Assembly: GCA_022573815.1 (NCBI GenBank)
Contig: JACZTG010000004.1
Location: 1-64,000 of the forward strand
Reading direction: 5' to 3'
Origin: Candidatus Neomarinimicrobiota bacterium
Lineage (GTDB): Bacteria > Fidelibacterota > SORT01
Length of the DNA stretch: 64,000 bases
The notes below the pieces were generated by a model that saw nothing but the letters and a program-made list of their open reading frames with translations, had not been told where the DNA came from and did no database searches. Made by a program: the position numbers and the translations under genes. Of the stretch, positions 34,198-43,031 are shown piece by piece. Numbering within the stretch: the stretch's first letter is position 1; the number at the start of each line of letters is the position of its first letter.

Positions 34198-35175
34198 TTA
34201 CCATGAATATGCCGCAGGCGCGCTGCCGCCGGGACCCGGCCATATTTCATCTAATTTATTAAGAGATTCTTCAGTTAACTTTATCTCAATCGATTTTATT
34301 ATTCCTGTCAATTGTTCCATATTCCGCGGTCCGATTATTGGTGAGGTGACGGCGTCGTTGTGTAGCAGCCAGGCTATCGCCACATCAGCAGGCGATTCAC
34401 CCAACTCCTTACAAAACGCATAATAATCCTCAATATTCTTCTTTAACAATTTGATTTTTGAAACAGAAAAGTCATCGGCAGTTCGTGATTTTTTGTTTGC
34501 GTCGAAAGCATGACCGCCCAACAATCCACCATCAAGCGGACTCCAGGGGATTATTCCGATTCCGTGATCTTTAGCGGATGGCAGCACTTCAAGCTCCGGT
34601 AACCGGCAGCTTAAAGAATATTTATGTTGCTCTGAAATAATTCCCATAAAATTTCGTTTGGACGCAACGGACTGGGCTTTAGCAAGATCCCATCCCGCAA
34701 AATTACTGCTTCCTATATATAACACTTTCCCATCTTTAACGAGCTGCTCCATCGCTTCCCATATCTCTTCATATGGAGTAGAACGTTCCACATGATGCAT
34801 CTGATACAGGTCAATTCTGTCAGTTTGGAGCCGTTGAAGACTTTCCTCACAAGCACGAATGATGTGGTATTTCGATAATCCGCTCTCGTTGGGATCTTTC
34901 CCCATCTCTCCGTAAACTTTGGTTGCCAGGACGATTTGCTTCCTTCTCACTTCGTCCTTTGCCAACCAGTTTCCTAATATTTTCTCCGTCAACCCTTCCC
35001 CCATTTTCCAGCCGTAAACATTTGCCGTATCAAAAAAGTTTATTCCTATTTCTAACGCTTTATCCATAATCGCATGGGATTCTTGTTCATCGGCAAATGG
35101 GCCGAAGTTCATTGTGCCGAGACAGAGCTTCGAGACCTTTAGACCGCTTCTTCCTAAATAACTGTATTCCATCAT
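34198..35175 (-). CDS. Aldo/keto reductase
   Basis: NADPH-dependent oxidoreductase with a TIM-barrel fold, 325 residues, cytoplasmic. Motifs: FFDTANVYGWKMGEG with the catalytic Asp and Tyr near 50-55, the Lys in VLATKVYG near 85, the His in DLYQMHHVE near 127, the IGSSNFAGW strand near 155 and a C-terminal NADPH-binding GPRNMEQL near 283. It belongs to the YajO/Tas-like branch (AKR11/12-like). The substrate cannot be told. It stands between a methyltransferase gene and DUF971 on the same strand. Confidence 0.94.
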   Translation of the reverse strand: MMEYSYLGRSGLKVSKLCLGTMNFGPFADEQESHAIMDKALEIGINFFDTANVYGWKMGEGLTEKILGNWLAKDEVRRKQIVLATKVYGEMGKDPNESGLSKYHIIRACEESLQRLQTDRIDLYQMHHVERSTPYEEIWEAMEQLVKDGKVLYIGSSNFAGWDLAKAQSVASKRNFMGIISEQHKYSLSCRLPELEVLPSAKDHGIGIIPWSPLDGGLLGGHAFDANKKSRTADDFSVSKIKLLKKNIEDYYAFCKELGESPADVAIAWLLHNDAVTSPIIGPRNMEQLTGIIKSIEIKLTEESLNKLDEIWPGPGGSAPAAYSW

Positions 35176-35199
35176 TTATCCTTCTTCATTTATTTTAAA

Positions 35200-36186
35200 C
35201 TACTTAATCCCGGTCATAAATGCTGATGTCATTGGAGCCGCCGGACCGATTTTAGTTATGTCGCTAAAGCCAACATCAGACATCCAAGACCTTACCTCGC
35301 TTTCGCTGTAACATCTACCGCCGTTTGTAAGTCGCATCTGAACAGAAAAAATGGAGCCGTCTTCCGGTAACGTTTTATCTTCGTTTAATATGTGATCTTT
35401 AATAATAAGAATTCCGTCTTGGTCGAGTCCATCGAAAATTTTCCCTATCAATTTCAAATTAGTGTCATAATTCTCTTGATGAATGATATTAAAAAGAAGC
35501 GCACAATCATATGAAGAAGGAAAGTCGTCAACGTTATAATCACCTTCAACATATTTTATCCTATCGGAAAACGGATATTCAATTCCTATTTTCTTTGTTA
35601 TACCGATGGTTTTCGGAAGATCAAAAAGAATGATATTCAGGTTCGAATACTTTTTTGCCAGTTCAAAAGAATAGGTACCCGGTCCGCATGCGACATCAAG
35701 AAGATTGTTCTGTTTTGATAAATCAATAAGACGAGCAGTGGTATCAGCGTCTCCTCTTGACAGAGCATAATTATGCATTGCCTTAATGAAATCATCCCAT
35801 TCTTTATCGTGCTGTTTTTCAATGTATGGCTTGGATTTAGGCTTACCCTCTTTTATTGATGCAGACAACTTTCCCCACGCATCCCAGGAATTTCCAGTAA
35901 ACAGTATAATATCTCCAATATAAGAATCCGAGTCTTTCATTAGGTATTGAACCGCGGCATCAGTGTTCCTATAAATATCATCATTCTTGTCGAGAAATTT
36001 CATTGATACAAGAGAGTTAAGGATTGTCTCGGTATATCGAGAATCAGTGCCGCATCTATCTGCAACGTCTTCTGCATTTGCAGGGTTAGCGTTTATTTTA
36101 TCAAATATACCTATGTCAACCGCTGAAAATAATATTCTCGTTTTCTGATAACCGTCAACGATTTTTAATAGTTCACTAAATTCCAA
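35200..36186 (-). CDS. SAM-dependent O-methyltransferase-like protein
   Basis: A 328-residue enzyme of the class with an N-terminal winged-helix dimerisation domain (about 10-90, TRILFSAVDIGIFDKI) and a C-terminal Rossmann methyltransferase domain. The SAM-binding motif LLDVACGPGTYSFELAKKY lies near 165-183 and LLFNIIHQENYD, equivalent to the catalytic His loop, near 232. It resembles acetylserotonin or hydroxyneurosporene O-methyltransferases, but the acceptor is unknown. It may be the first gene of a unit with the aldo/keto reductase 24 bases downstream. Confidence 0.88.
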   Translation of the reverse strand: MEFSELLKIVDGYQKTRILFSAVDIGIFDKINANPANAEDVADRCGTDSRYTETILNSLVSMKFLDKNDDIYRNTDAAVQYLMKDSDSYIGDIILFTGNSWDAWGKLSASIKEGKPKSKPYIEKQHDKEWDDFIKAMHNYALSRGDADTTARLIDLSKQNNLLDVACGPGTYSFELAKKYSNLNIILFDLPKTIGITKKIGIEYPFSDRIKYVEGDYNVDDFPSSYDCALLFNIIHQENYDTNLKLIGKIFDGLDQDGILIIKDHILNEDKTLPEDGSIFSVQMRLTNGGRCYSESEVRSWMSDVGFSDITKIGPAAPMTSAFMTGIK

Positions 36187-36259
36187 ATAAATAACCTTAA
36201 AATTATAAAGCGAATTTAATGAATACTAAATGAAGATTCAATACGGGATAAAATAAATG

Positions 36260-36293
36260 GCGGTGGCTTCTTTCGAAACCACCGCATTTTTTT
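36260..36293. terminator. Strong hairpin with T-run, probable intrinsic terminator
   Basis: GCGGTGG/CCACCGC arms (36260-36266 and 36279-36285) form seven GC-rich pairs around a 12-base loop. On the plus strand they are followed by A and seven T, a textbook terminator. On the minus strand the following bases are CATTTATTTTAT, also T-rich. Both flanking genes are on the minus strand, so it probably stops transcription from the TlpA-like gene and may work in both directions. Confidence 0.6.
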
Positions 36294-36437
36294 CGGTAGG
36301 TGTTTTCTGTAGGTGTTAGGTGAAGTCTTTCGTTATCTTAAACAGTCCCCATACGTATTTCTGTTTATATTCAATATCTTTATCATTACATAGTTATAGA
36401 CGGTAAATCTGCAATAAAGTTTCATAATTTATATACA

Positions 36438-37007
36438 TTAGCCAATTAATTCGGTCGATTCGGCATCTAAGCCCAGTAAATATCTAACATCTTTTTCAAC
36501 TACCTTATCTTTCTCAGGATAGACACCCAAAAAGGTTTTATATATCTTCCCTTTTCTGGTGATGAGAAAGTTAGTCGGAAATCCATAAATTCCCCCAAAT
36601 GCGTCCATAACTTCATCATCTCCAATAAGAACATGATAGTCCATCTTCAATTTATCAATTGTCGGCTGTATATCTTCCTGGCTGCCTGATTGAACAGCAA
36701 TACCCACAATTTCGAATCCGTCATCTTTATATTTATGACCCATCTCCACCATTGATGGAATTTCAAATAGACAAGGACCGCACCATGTTGCCCAAAAATC
36801 CACGAAAACTACCTTGCCTTCTAATGATTTCGAATCAAAATGGCTACCGTCAAGGTATGAGAGTTCGAAATGAGGCATATCTTTTAGGTCAGGACTGTCA
36901 AGGGAGATGACCTCTGCTTGTATTTTACTTTTATTTTCGTTGGATGAACAAGAAACTAAAGTAAGAAAACTCATCGCAAACATTATCAATATATTAATTC
37001 TAATCAA
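36438..37007 (-). CDS. TlpA/ResA-like thioredoxin lipoprotein
   Basis: Envelope-anchored thiol-disulfide oxidoreductase of 189 residues. The signal ends in the lipobox LVSCS (Cys20). The thioredoxin-like domain of the AhpC/TSA-Redoxin class covers about 45-180 with the active-site WATWCGPC near 72-79, followed by FPTNFLITRKGKIYKTFLGVYP with the cis-Pro. Such proteins keep cytochrome c haem sites or other exported thiols reduced. It appears to be transcribed alone, with the hairpin at 36260 downstream. Confidence 0.93.
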   Translation of the reverse strand: MIRINILIMFAMSFLTLVSCSSNENKSKIQAEVISLDSPDLKDMPHFELSYLDGSHFDSKSLEGKVVFVDFWATWCGPCLFEIPSMVEMGHKYKDDGFEIVGIAVQSGSQEDIQPTIDKLKMDYHVLIGDDEVMDAFGGIYGFPTNFLITRKGKIYKTFLGVYPEKDKVVEKDVRYLLGLDAESTELIG

Positions 37008-37119
37008 TCTATAACTCCATTACTTCTATTATCAAAGTATAATTTTTTATATTAAGTACACCGTTAATATGAAGAATGCTCACAGTAACGGATGTATGGG
37101 AAATTACTATTTCAGATAA

Positions 37120-37893
37120 TTAGCTTTCTTTTTTGGTATCTGAGGGAGTATCCGTAAAGTGACTAAATGCTTTTAAGAATTCTATTGGCAGAGGAAAAAT
37201 TAAAGTGGAATTGTTTTCAGCCGCCACTTCAGTCAGAGTTTGCAGATACCGAAGCTGGAGGGCTGCCGGTTGCGTACCAAGTATTTCAGCTGCTTTAGCA
37301 AGTTTTTCCGATGCCTGATATTCTCCTTCCGCATGAATAATCTTTGCTCTTCTATCTCTTTCAGCTTCAGCCTGCTTAGCCATTGCGCGTTGCATTTCTG
37401 AAGGAAGATCGACGTGCTTGAGTTCTACCAGGCTGACCTTTACGCCCCAGGGGTCGGTCTGATCATCCACGATTGTTTGGAGTTGTTCGTTAATTGATTC
37501 TCTTTTGGAAAGCAGGTCATCCAGCTCAACCTGCCCGAGTATGCTCCGCAAAGTAGTCTGAGCAAGCTGACCGGTAGCAAAAAGATAATCTTCCACATTT
37601 ACTATGGCTTTTACCGGATCAACAACCCTGAAATACAAAACGGCGTTTACTTTTACTGAAACGTTATCCTTTGTTATAATATCCTGAGTCGGAATATCCA
37701 TTGTTATTACCCGAAGACTTACCTTAACCATCTTATCAATAAGAGGAATCAGGAATATCAATCCGGGTCCCTTTGCCCCGAGTATTCTTCCAAGTCTAAA
37801 GATTACGCCTCTGTCATATTCCCTGACAACTTTTAACGCGCTTGATATAAACAGTATCGCTAATATTAATATCAGAACTATTTGAGCAGTCAT
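37120..37893 (-). CDS. Slipin/stomatin-like SPFH membrane protein
   Basis: Inner-membrane scaffold of 257 residues in the stomatin (slipin) family. An N-terminal membrane helix (about 2-20) precedes the SPFH/band-7 domain (about 22-180), with [31 protein letters not shown], and the late motif [21 protein letters not shown] that starts the coiled coil. The partner NfeD gene is directly upstream with an eight-base gap, the standard slipin-nfeD pair. Proposed role: organising membrane microdomains together with the NfeD protease. Confidence 0.95.
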   Translation of the reverse strand: MTAQIVLILILAILFISSALKVVREYDRGVIFRLGRILGAKGPGLIFLIPLIDKMVKVSLRVITMDIPTQDIITKDNVSVKVNAVLYFRVVDPVKAIVNVEDYLFATGQLAQTTLRSILGQVELDDLLSKRESINEQLQTIVDDQTDPWGVKVSLVELKHVDLPSEMQRAMAKQAEAERDRRAKIIHAEGEYQASEKLAKAAEILGTQPAALQLRYLQTLTEVAAENNSTLIFPLPIEFLKAFSHFTDTPSDTKKES

Positions 37894-37900
37894 TTTTACC

Positions 37901-39214
37901 TCATTTTTTTGATTTAATAATATTTAATTTCAAACCTGAAACTGAAACAATTTCCACAGATTCTCCGGCGCTTATCGGTTCGTCGCTAAATGCCTTCCAA
38001 ATCTCGCCGTGAATATTCACTTCTCCCTGATTATCTATATCCGTTCGAGCGGTTCCTACATCTCCAATAAGTCCTTCCATCCCTGTCATGGGTTTCATCT
38101 GCTGAGCCTTGTAATAAAGATACATCGAAATTATGAAAAATGATGCCGTCAATAGAACAGCGGGAATGATAACGGAGAGACTTACCTGAAGAGCAGGAAT
38201 CGGTGAGTCAATCAGCATAATTGAACCGAGAACCATGGCGACTATGCCTCCAATCGTCAAACCGCCATAGCTTATCACCTTTATTTCAAGTATAAACAGA
38301 ATCATCGCAAATATGATAAGTGCAACGCCCGCCCAGTTTATCGGGAGCGTTTGGAAACTGAATAACGCTAATATAATGAAAATACCGCCGATTATTCCCG
38401 GAACCAAAGCCCCCGGATTAGAAAATTCAAAAAAGATGCCGTAAAATCCTAACATCATAAAAATATATGCGATGTTCGGATCGGATAATTTTAGTAGAAA
38501 AGTATAACGGAAGTTCATTTCCTTTCTGACGATATTAGCGTTTTCGAAATCTAAGATAACCACTTTATCTTCAAGTTTGACGCTGTCCCCCTGTAAACTC
38601 GAAAGAAGGCTATCGATATTCGGCGCTATATAATCAATAACGTTTAATTCCAATGCGACTTTCTCAGTTATAGAAGCGCTTTCGACCACAGCTTTTTCAG
38701 CCCAGTCGGCATTTCGATTCCGTTTCTCCGCTATTGCGCGAATTTGCGCTACCGCATCATTGGTCACTTTGTCCCACATAACGCTACCCGAATCCGGTGA
38801 CGAACCTCCTAATCCCACGGGATGCGCCGCACCAATGTTTGTTCCGTTATCCATCACGGCTATATGCGCCGCCATTGTTATAAAAACTCCCGCCGAGCCG
38901 GCGCGGGAACCTGATGGACTGACATAGACTATAATCGGTATCTTTGCTTCAAGTTCCGCTTTCACTATCTGTCTCATAGATGTCATCAATCCGCCGGGAG
39001 TATCAAGTTCAATAATTATAGCAGTCGCTCCGGCTTCTACCGCATCATCTATAGATTGCACGATGTAATCCGCAGATACAGGATTGATAATCGACTCAAC
39101 CGTTATAATATGGATTTCTGAAGTTTTCTCCGCTTGAATTTGAGAAGCTGATAAAACCGAAACAACGATCACAGGGAGAATAAAAATAAATCTGGTAATT
39201 TTAGCGAACAACAT
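37901..39214 (-). CDS. NfeD-family membrane serine protease (long form)
   Basis: A 437-residue long-form NfeD (NfeD1b type). Signal peptide at 1-28; ClpP-like protease domain at about 33-220 with the Ser in [10 protein letters not shown] (near 108) and the Lys-containing region further on; four to five membrane helices at about 240-360; a C-terminal OB-fold NfeD domain (about 375-435, [25 protein letters not shown]). Characterised relatives cleave the C-terminus of their partner stomatin. The pair with the slipin gene is conserved. It begins about 100 bases after hemW, so it may also have its own promoter. Confidence 0.95.
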   Translation of the reverse strand: MLFAKITRFIFILPVIVVSVLSASQIQAEKTSEIHIITVESIINPVSADYIVQSIDDAVEAGATAIIIELDTPGGLMTSMRQIVKAELEAKIPIIVYVSPSGSRAGSAGVFITMAAHIAVMDNGTNIGAAHPVGLGGSSPDSGSVMWDKVTNDAVAQIRAIAEKRNRNADWAEKAVVESASITEKVALELNVIDYIAPNIDSLLSSLQGDSVKLEDKVVILDFENANIVRKEMNFRYTFLLKLSDPNIAYIFMMLGFYGIFFEFSNPGALVPGIIGGIFIILALFSFQTLPINWAGVALIIFAMILFILEIKVISYGGLTIGGIVAMVLGSIMLIDSPIPALQVSLSVIIPAVLLTASFFIISMYLYYKAQQMKPMTGMEGLIGDVGTARTDIDNQGEVNIHGEIWKAFSDEPISAGESVEIVSVSGLKLNIIKSKK

Positions 39215-39313
39215 GGGAATTCTTATTCCTTATATACAAATAATTACGTATCTATTGAATTATAAAGCAAGAACAATCGAATAGCGGCTATTTTAAATAC
39301 TGATATAGGTAAA

Positions 39314-40501
39314 TTATGGAGCAAACAGCTCGGATATTTCGTCTGCAAATAATAGACCCTTCTCAGTCAGAACCACTCGATCATTCTCATATGTTATCAG
39401 CTCTTCATTCTGAGAAACGCTCAGCCCTTTTATTTTTTCCATTTGAGATTTATACTTCTCTCCGAATACAAAATTGAATTCTTTCTCGAATGAGCGGATT
39501 TCCAAGCCAAATGAAGTTCTGAGCGCTAAAAATATCCGTTCAAACATCAATTGTTCTTTATTTAGCTCTTCCGAACCGGCAACCGGACTCTCTCCTGATT
39601 TCATTATTTTGTTATATTTATTTACATCCCTCACATTCCACCAACGTCTCTTGCCGTCGAACGAATGTGCCGAAGGACCGAATCCTATATAAGACGCGCC
39701 TCCCCAATAGGCTGAATTATGTTTAGATTCGTATCCTTCCAACGAATAACTGGAAATTTCGTATCTATGATAACCCTCTTCTTTTAGGAGAACCAAAATA
39801 GAATTTCTCATCTCCTCCTCAAGTTTTCCGTCTATTGGATTTAACTCGCCATTTTCTTTCATTGAGTAGTAAGGAGTACTCTTTTCGTAAGTGAGAGAAT
39901 AAACTGAAATATGATTCGGTTTTAACGTTGCAGCTGAATTGACGTTATCCAATACAGAATCAACTGTTTGTCCGGGAACGGCATATATTAAGTCCAGATT
40001 ATAATTATTGAAACCCGCCGATATAGCAATAGATACAGTATCGGATATTTCCTCCGGAGAATGTATTCTGCCTAAAGTTTTAAGTTCCTCTTCCTTAAAT
40101 GACTGAGCACCGATACTTAACCTATTCACTCCTGAACTGTAGTAAGATGAAAGCCGCTCTAAATCAACTTCACCGGGATTTACTTCAACGGTTATTTCCG
40201 CATCGCTTTTGACAGAAAATTTACTTCTTAGAGCTGCGAAGATTGATTCCATTTCGCCGCCGTTGAGAATACTCGGCGTTCCACCTCCGAAATATATTGT
40301 CCCGACTTCGCTGACGTTTTCTTCGGTTGATTCGATCTCCTTCAAAAGAGACTGTACAAACTCCGTTCTCAGCGGCTTATCTTCATCCCCGCTCTCGATA
40401 GAATAGAAATCGCAATATGGACATTTGAATTTACAAAAAGGAACGTGAAGATAAATTCCGGAAGTTGAGCCTAGCTCAGTATTGTGCCGATTCTCGACCA
40501 A
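39314..40501 (-). CDS. hemW: Radical SAM haem chaperone HemW-like protein
   Basis: Radical SAM protein of 395 residues, formerly annotated as oxygen-independent coproporphyrinogen III oxidase. The [4Fe-4S] motif is CKFKCPYC (near 23-30), preceded by IYLHVPFC. GGGTPSIL follows near 72, and the C-terminal HNSAYWGGASYIGFGPSAHS is typical of HemW. It lacks the extra N-terminal segment of true HemN, so haem chaperone activity is more likely than porphyrin oxidation. The start overlaps the lepB end by 31 bases; a slightly later start is possible. Confidence 0.93.
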   Translation of the reverse strand: MVENRHNTELGSTSGIYLHVPFCKFKCPYCDFYSIESGDEDKPLRTEFVQSLLKEIESTEENVSEVGTIYFGGGTPSILNGGEMESIFAALRSKFSVKSDAEITVEVNPGEVDLERLSSYYSSGVNRLSIGAQSFKEEELKTLGRIHSPEEISDTVSIAISAGFNNYNLDLIYAVPGQTVDSVLDNVNSAATLKPNHISVYSLTYEKSTPYYSMKENGELNPIDGKLEEEMRNSILVLLKEEGYHRYEISSYSLEGYESKHNSAYWGGASYIGFGPSAHSFDGKRRWWNVRDVNKYNKIMKSGESPVAGSEELNKEQLMFERIFLALRTSFGLEIRSFEKEFNFVFGEKYKSQMEKIKGLSVSQNEELITYENDRVVLTEKGLLFADEISELFAP

Positions 40502-41139
40502 CGAACTCTTTCTATGAAATTGTAAAGAGGTATTGTTTTATCCCATGACCAGTAAATTATCATCCCTTCGCCCAAAACATTCTTCATAGGAACCAATCCC
40601 CAATAACGGCTGTCGTAGCTTTCATCCCTGTTATCGCCCATAACAAATATTTGGTCTTCCGGTACTGTAATAGGACCGTAGTTGTCTCTGTTGCCGGCTC
40701 CTTTAGGATAAATCAGACCCTCTATTAAAGTTTTGTCCCGAATGTTCGGATCGGTGAATTTACCATGTTTAGGAAAATCCATAATTTTACCGTCCACATA
40801 AACTTTTTTATCCTTGATTTGAACTGTCTGTCCGCCCACGGCAATTGCCCGTTTAATATAATTTTGACTTGGGTCGCGAGGATATTTGAATATGATTATA
40901 TCTCCGGGACGCGGGTCTTTGAAAGCCGGAAGTTTCCAATCTGTTCCGGGAATACGAATTCCGAAAATGAATTTATTTCCGAGAATAAAATCGCCAACAA
41001 GAATAGTGTTTTCCATTGATCCCGTAGGTATCTGATAAGCCTCAACGATGGTTGACTTTATAATCATAGCGGTAATGATTATACCCGCCAATGATTTGGC
41101 GTTCTTAATAATTTTCTTTATTTCAAAGCTTTTCTTCAT
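40471..41139 (-). CDS. lepB: Signal peptidase I
   Basis: Inner-membrane protease that removes signal peptides from exported preproteins. The 222 residues have one N-terminal membrane helix (about 17-33). The nucleophile Ser41 lies in IPTGSMENT, the general-base Lys96 in YIKRAIAVGG, and the box E motif GDNRDESYDSRYWG lies near 168. It is the only signal peptidase I seen in the window. It lies in the middle of the 46172-37120 run. Confidence 0.96.
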   Translation of the reverse strand: MKKSFEIKKIIKNAKSLAGIIITAMIIKSTIVEAYQIPTGSMENTILVGDFILGNKFIFGIRIPGTDWKLPAFKDPRPGDIIIFKYPRDPSQNYIKRAIAVGGQTVQIKDKKVYVDGKIMDFPKHGKFTDPNIRDKTLIEGLIYPKGAGNRDNYGPITVPEDQIFVMGDNRDESYDSRYWGLVPMKNVLGEGMIIYWSWDKTIPLYNFIERVRWSRIGTILS

Positions 41140-41178
41140 ATCCTGTCCTGTTATACGATGAAATCAAATTATTGTTTC

Positions 41179-42102
41179 TTAGCTAATAGAGTCAAGCGCT
41201 ATTCCGTTTGAAATAGAAATTCCTTTAAGTATTGAACGAATTATCACTTCCGCAGCGGCATCCCCGATTATATTCACGTCACACTCGCTGTTTCCTGTGG
41301 AAACCGCAAAAACTATATCACCGTCATACATTGTATGCGACGGTATAATTGCTCTTGCTATACCGTCCTGTGCCATCTGGGCAACTTTCGTGGCTTCTTC
41401 CTTATTTAATTTGCCGTTGGTTGCCACTACGGCGAGAACAGTATTTTCTAAAAAAGACTCTGCTGATTTCGGCAGCTTCCATTCATCGCGATTCAGACTG
41501 CCCACAAGCAATTCATTTGTGTGAGGATTTATTACGTTTCCGAATGAGTTTGTAACTACCAAAGCGCCCACGGAGATATTATTATCGAGTTGCAGCGAAG
41601 CGCTGCCCAGTCCGCCCCTCCCTCGCTTATCGCCGGAAATACCTCCCGCTGAAGCGCCGATGCCAACACCGTGTAACCCGTTTAGTGGTTCCGAATCTGT
41701 GGCATTTTTAGCAGCTTCGTAACCCATTTCAATGTCCGGGCGTATTTCAGGAGAGCCTACTCTCAGATCAAAAATTACTGCGGTCGGGACTATGGGAATT
41801 TTCGCTACCTGCACGTCATATCCTATGCCCTGTTCTTCAAGATATTTTTGAACACCACCGGCTGCGTCAAGACCAAAGGCGCTTCCTCCCGTCAATAATA
41901 TCCCGTGAATCTTTTCTACCTTGCGAACGGGTTTGATAGCTTCAATTTCTCTTGTTCCCGGAGCGGAACCTCTTACATCAACACCCGCAACGGCTCCGTC
42001 TTCAAACAAAGCAACCGTACATCCTGTCTGGGCTTCAGTGTTTTCCGCACTACCGACGCTTACGCCGGGTACATCGGTGATACTATTTCCCCATTTCCAC
42101 AT
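41179..42102 (-). CDS. P1-family (S58/DmpA-like) peptidase
   Basis: Self-cleaving Ntn-type aminopeptidase or amidase of 307 residues, related to DmpA and nylon oligomer hydrolase NylC. Seen: ITDVPGVSVGSAENTEAQTGCTV at the N-terminus, GILLTGGSAFGLDAAGGVQKYL near 70, and HTMYDGDIVFAVSTG near 265. The predicted autocleavage Asn-Thr lies in LENTVLAVVATNG (near 225), where the new N-terminal Thr would be the nucleophile. The N-terminus has no signal peptide, so it acts in the cytoplasm. Its natural substrate is unknown. Confidence 0.93.
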   Translation of the reverse strand: MWKWGNSITDVPGVSVGSAENTEAQTGCTVALFEDGAVAGVDVRGSAPGTREIEAIKPVRKVEKIHGILLTGGSAFGLDAAGGVQKYLEEQGIGYDVQVAKIPIVPTAVIFDLRVGSPEIRPDIEMGYEAAKNATDSEPLNGLHGVGIGASAGGISGDKRGRGGLGSASLQLDNNISVGALVVTNSFGNVINPHTNELLVGSLNRDEWKLPKSAESFLENTVLAVVATNGKLNKEEATKVAQMAQDGIARAIIPSHTMYDGDIVFAVSTGNSECDVNIIGDAAAEVIIRSILKGISISNGIALDSIS

Positions 42103-42139
42103 TAACTGGTAATCAACTTAGAATTAGTTTTGATTTTTA

Positions 42140-43000
42140 TTAACCCGCTTCAACTGCTTTTTCCGCCACCAATTGCGGTGAATATTTTCCAATAAGAGCC
42201 ATCAGGAAATTCTGCATTGAATACATCTCTACCGCAAATGGCAGAAACCCTAAAAACCCGACTATAGGCATCTCAAAATATTTTGGTCCGGCACCTAAGG
42301 GTCCGGGAACGGTATAAATCCATTTAGTATATGCCCAATAATTCCAGAACTCCCAAAGCAGTCCACAAATAATTCCGGCTGCAAAAAGGTTTAGCAATTT
42401 AACGGGACTTCCATTTCTTAAATCAGGAAGAAAAGATTTTCCTCCTAACCATTCGTTAATCGGCTCGAGAAGGAAAACATATCCTGACCAGACGAATACG
42501 TAAAGGTATGCAGCAATTTCCATCGGAAAGGCGAACGGAATCAGAATCATTATTGTTCCGATAACCACATAAACCTTCATCACTTTTTGTCCGAGTTTCC
42601 ACTTTTTTATTCGCAGTTTATCAAACGGTCCAAGATATTTTACAAATTGGTACGTCAATAGTATTCCGGGAATGATAGTGGAAAATGACCATGCGGATGA
42701 GAACCAAAACAGAGGAATGCTGTCAGGCGTGCCCACATAATACCAATTGTTCATATACAAATCGTATGCTTCAAATAATAGCCACACCAAAACCGACCAG
42801 GGCAGCATCCATAAGAATTCCCGCCTTTTTTTAAGGATATATGAAAAGCCCGCTAATTTATATAGCAATGCGTCCATAAACATTATATAGCCTGTCCAGG
42901 AAAGAGGAGTCATATAACTCATCGCAAAACTATTTTCAAATATCAGACCGATTTCAGCAAGGAAAATGATGAGTAATCCAAGCCATCCATAAAGTTTCAT
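42140..43000 (-). CDS. Polytopic membrane protein of unknown function
   Basis: No family is recognised. The 286 residues contain about eight hydrophobic helices, with many Trp and Tyr (WMLPWSVLVWLLFEAYDLYMNNWYY, GLLWEFWNYWAYTKWIYT). Polar and aromatic residues recur inside helices, including a Glu-Ala-Tyr-Asp and a Glu-Phe-Trp motif in related positions of the two halves, so the fold may be an internal duplication. The N-terminus is cytoplasmic or a signal anchor. Neighbours are ggt and a P1 peptidase, which give no clear hint. Confidence 0.8.
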   Translation of the reverse strand: MKLYGWLGLLIIFLAEIGLIFENSFAMSYMTPLSWTGYIMFMDALLYKLAGFSYILKKRREFLWMLPWSVLVWLLFEAYDLYMNNWYYVGTPDSIPLFWFSSAWSFSTIIPGILLTYQFVKYLGPFDKLRIKKWKLGQKVMKVYVVIGTIMILIPFAFPMEIAAYLYVFVWSGYVFLLEPINEWLGGKSFLPDLRNGSPVKLLNLFAAGIICGLLWEFWNYWAYTKWIYTVPGPLGAGPKYFEMPIVGFLGFLPFAVEMYSMQNFLMALIGKYSPQLVAEKAVEAG

Positions 43001-43031
43001 ATTATTTTAACCCTTTTAATTATTAAAATAT

